Positions 48,145 to 49,961 of a stretch of 49,961 nt of DNA are shown piece by piece (the first letter of the stretch is position 1; every line of letters starts with the position of its first letter). Made by a program: the position numbers and the translations under genes. Under the pieces are notes generated by a model. That model was not told the DNA's origin, did no database searches, and saw nothing but the letters and a program-made list of their open reading frames with translations. Source of the DNA: Anaeromyces robustus (lineage: Eukaryota; Neocallimastigomycota; Neocallimastigomycetes; Neocallimastigales; Neocallimastigaceae); NCBI GenBank assembly GCA_002104895.1, contig MCFG01000236.1:60001-109961 (forward strand), in the 5' to 3' direction.

Positions 48145-48618
48145 TGTTAAGGATTTGAATGGATTATAGATATAAGCCACATTATATCTATTAAATATTT
48201 ATTATTCAGCATGTTTATGCGCCCCAAATCCTTATACAATTTAATTATTATTAATTTTATTAATAATACAGTTGAATATAAATTATACTTTTATTTTATT
48301 AACAAATTATATTCTTATCTTATATTATTTTAATATATATTACTATAATTAATATAAATATTAATTTACTTATATTATTGTATTGTTCAATGAAATGTAT
48401 AAAAGATTGATGAAATATGTATTCTTACATTCTTTGTAAGATTATTAACCTAATAATAATCTAATAAAATATAATTATAAAATAATTAAACAAATTTAAA
48501 TAAAGAAACTATATTTATAATAAAACTTATAATAAAATTAATATTAGTGAACACCCTACGTATTAGATTATTGAGCATTTCGACCAAGTTAAACTTTAAA
48601 CCAAACTAAAACTTTACA
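48145..48618 (+). repeat. 5' LTR of the retrotransposon
   Basis: The LTR starts TGTTAA and ends TTTACA, the imperfect inverted TG..CA termini usual for LTRs. It carries a TATAAAAG box at 48398-48405. The left boundary coincides with the end of homology between the two tRNA-upstream repeats. The right boundary is inferred from the CA and the following primer-binding-like sequence, since no second LTR is available for comparison. Confidence 0.65.
48398..48405 (+). promoter_or_regulatory. TATA box of the LTR promoter
   Basis: TATAAAAG lies about 38 bp before GTAAGATTATT, which is proposed as the transcript start. Confidence 0.55.
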
Positions 48619-48628
48619 ATAATCTTAC
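48618..48628 (+). promoter_or_regulatory. Putative self-priming primer-binding site
   Basis: AATAATCTTAC directly at the LTR end is an exact 11-nt complement of GTAAGATTATT at 48436-48446 in the proposed R region. This matches the arrangement of the Tf1/sushi group, in which the mRNA 5' end serves as primer. It does not match the 3' ends of the two tRNAs in this window. Confidence 0.5.
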
Positions 48629-48652
48629 CTGCTGTTTTGTAACTTCCTTGGA

Positions 48653-49961
48653 ATGCCAAAGTTCTCCTTAAGAAAAAACACGGGTTATTCTGCTAAATCG
48701 GACGAAGAAATGGAGATGAATCAAGAAGATTCAGTTCAACAATTAAGAATAGAAGCCTCACAAGCCTGCAATTCCTTAGCTGAAGGGCTTGAACAATTAA
48801 GTAATGAGACTTCCCAAGCTTGCTCAAATATTATGTCTGGAGTAAATCAAGGCTTCGTCTCAAAGGATGATTTGCAATGTTACCATCAAGAGGTAATGAA
48901 ACAATTTCAATCCTACGAGCGTGCTAATAATGAGATAATGAACTCTTTAGAATCTCTGAAAAAGGCTACTCTCTACTTTAAGCGCGAACTTACACAAAGA
49001 GAGAGACTTTATCCTGGTGCTACGGCTTCTACTAGCGAACAACCAACTCCTGTAGCTACCACTTCTGCTCCTCAAGCTACTTTCGATGATAACGCTTCTA
49101 CTACTACCAGGTTTGACGTAGACAACGACGTTATCATGAGAACAGCTTTTCCCTATACTGTTGCTCAGGTACCGGAACCTGGTCTTTTTTACGGCGATAT
49201 CTCCGAAATTGAACTATTCTGTCAACTTTGCGGAGATACATTCAAAACTTATCCTTGTAAGTTATGGCCCGAAGAAGCAAAAAATCAACTTCGTTCAGTC
49301 TAGGTTGCGTGGAGCTGCAAGAAGTTGGTATCAAACAAAATATCCTATTGGTACTATTCCATCCTCTTTATGGACCCTTCTAGAAGAATTAAAAAGAGCC
49401 TTTCCTGATGTCGTTAACAGGAAACTAAAGAAGATTAAATTAGCCAATATAAAGCATAATTACGGAAAAATCAATGAGTATATTGATGAATTCCGTAAGT
49501 TAACTGCTGATTTAGCTTGGCCTGAAGAACCTTTAGCTTTATTCTTTTATAAAGGTCTTCATCCTAAATACAAGGATGAAATAAACAAAATGGAAAAGTT
49601 TCCTGAGAAGCTCGAAGAAATCATAACAAAGTGTATCTTGTTAGAGTCTTCTCAAGAAATGAATGCAAAGATCAGTCAGTTCTCCGGAAATAGAACTGAC
49701 AAGAAGAAAAATTCAAGTTCCCGTCCGCAGAATACCGAAAAGAAGAACAAAAATACTAATTTTAATAAAAACAATAATTTTTACAATAAGTCTAAAAACA
49801 ACAGTAACGACAACCGCGTTACTGATGTTCAAAAGATCAGTTCAAAAAAACTAGTTGATGGACTTCAAAAGAAGTCCTCTCCTTTGAACTTCTCAAAGGA
49901 AGTTCAACATAACTTAACTACCCTAAACAATAGTCTCCCTGAATCATTTTTCTCATTTATT
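48653..49961 (+). pseudogene. Retrotransposon gag polyprotein, frameshifted, 3' incomplete
   Basis: The reading frame starts at the ATG at 48653, 35 bp after the LTR. The first about 150 residues are helical and Gln/Ser/Glu-rich, then a Thr/Ala linker. The conserved gag/capsid block begins near WPEEA (about 49267) and stops in frame at 49303. The same block continues one base later (+1) from 49284 with RLRGAARSWY, LKRAFPD and YIDEFRKLT, and stays open for 226 codons to the window end, the retrotransposon-gag capsid pattern. The break is at an A6 run (49279-49284) inside the capsid, so it is probably a one-base insertion or assembly error rather than a gag-pol shift. A basic Lys/Asn tail follows; no CCHC zinc knuckle is seen before the end. 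Confidence 0.8.

Larger units (their letters stand above)
48145..49961 (+). mobile_element. Ty3/gypsy-type LTR retrotransposon, 5' end (continues past the window)
   Basis: The element comprises a 474-bp LTR (48145-48618), a putative primer-binding site at 48618-48628 and a gag reading frame from 48653. Its GC content is visibly higher than that of neighbouring DNA. Pol and the 3' LTR are outside the window. It starts 178 bp upstream of tRNA-Ala, in opposite orientation; Ty3-type elements are known to insert near Pol III genes. Confidence 0.8.

Noticed and set aside
48390-48420. Possible hammerhead-ribozyme core (TTGATGAAA) in the LTR
   Set aside because: The required CUGANGA/GAAA pair and three flanking stems cannot be placed.

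Overview
The window is extremely AT-rich nuclear DNA from a eukaryote with many short introns. The best fit is an anaerobic gut fungus (Neocallimastigomycota). The grounds are near-pure A/T intergenic DNA full of (TTTA)n and (TTA)n arrays, proteins with long Asn runs, GT..TAG introns, and fungal gene families: a Dbf2/Sid2 kinase, an Rvs167-type BAR-SH3 protein and an NDT80/PhoG transcription factor. This assignment is inference; no species marker is present. I built the gene models by hand from splice signals, reading phase and family motifs. All seven complete models close in frame.

Layout: 1-325 (-) is the 5' end of a CaMK-type protein kinase leaving the window. 326-5866 is non-coding with micro- and minisatellites. 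5867-11943 (+) is a 15-exon Dbf2/Sid2-like NDR kinase. 13997-15375 (+) is a six-exon Snx3/Grd19 PX protein. 16538-18509 (-) is a BAR-SH3 protein. 20077-22150 and 23539-25535 (-) are two tandem SLC35F6-like transporters with identical intron positions. 27508-31083 (-) is an NDT80/PhoG transcription factor with a very large Asn/Met region. 31084-42825 is an 11.7-kb gene desert of A/T repeats. 42826-45579 (-) is proteasome subunit alpha type-1, whose start codon appears to sit alone in its own exon. The right end holds tRNA-Ile(UAU) with an intron, tRNA-Ala(UGC), and the 5' end (LTR plus gag) of a Ty3/gypsy-type retrotransposon about 180 bp upstream of tRNA-Ala.

The host genes are housekeeping and signalling genes (mitotic-exit/septation kinase, endosomal sorting, endocytic membrane curvature, proteasome, transcription). 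They form no operon-like system. The points most worth a second look are a 14-unit Met/Asn heptad repeat in the NDT80 protein, a His-Asn repeat in the kinase C-tail, a retrotransposon leader that looks self-priming, a roughly 170-bp repeat upstream of both tRNA genes, and two perfect hairpins in non-coding DNA.
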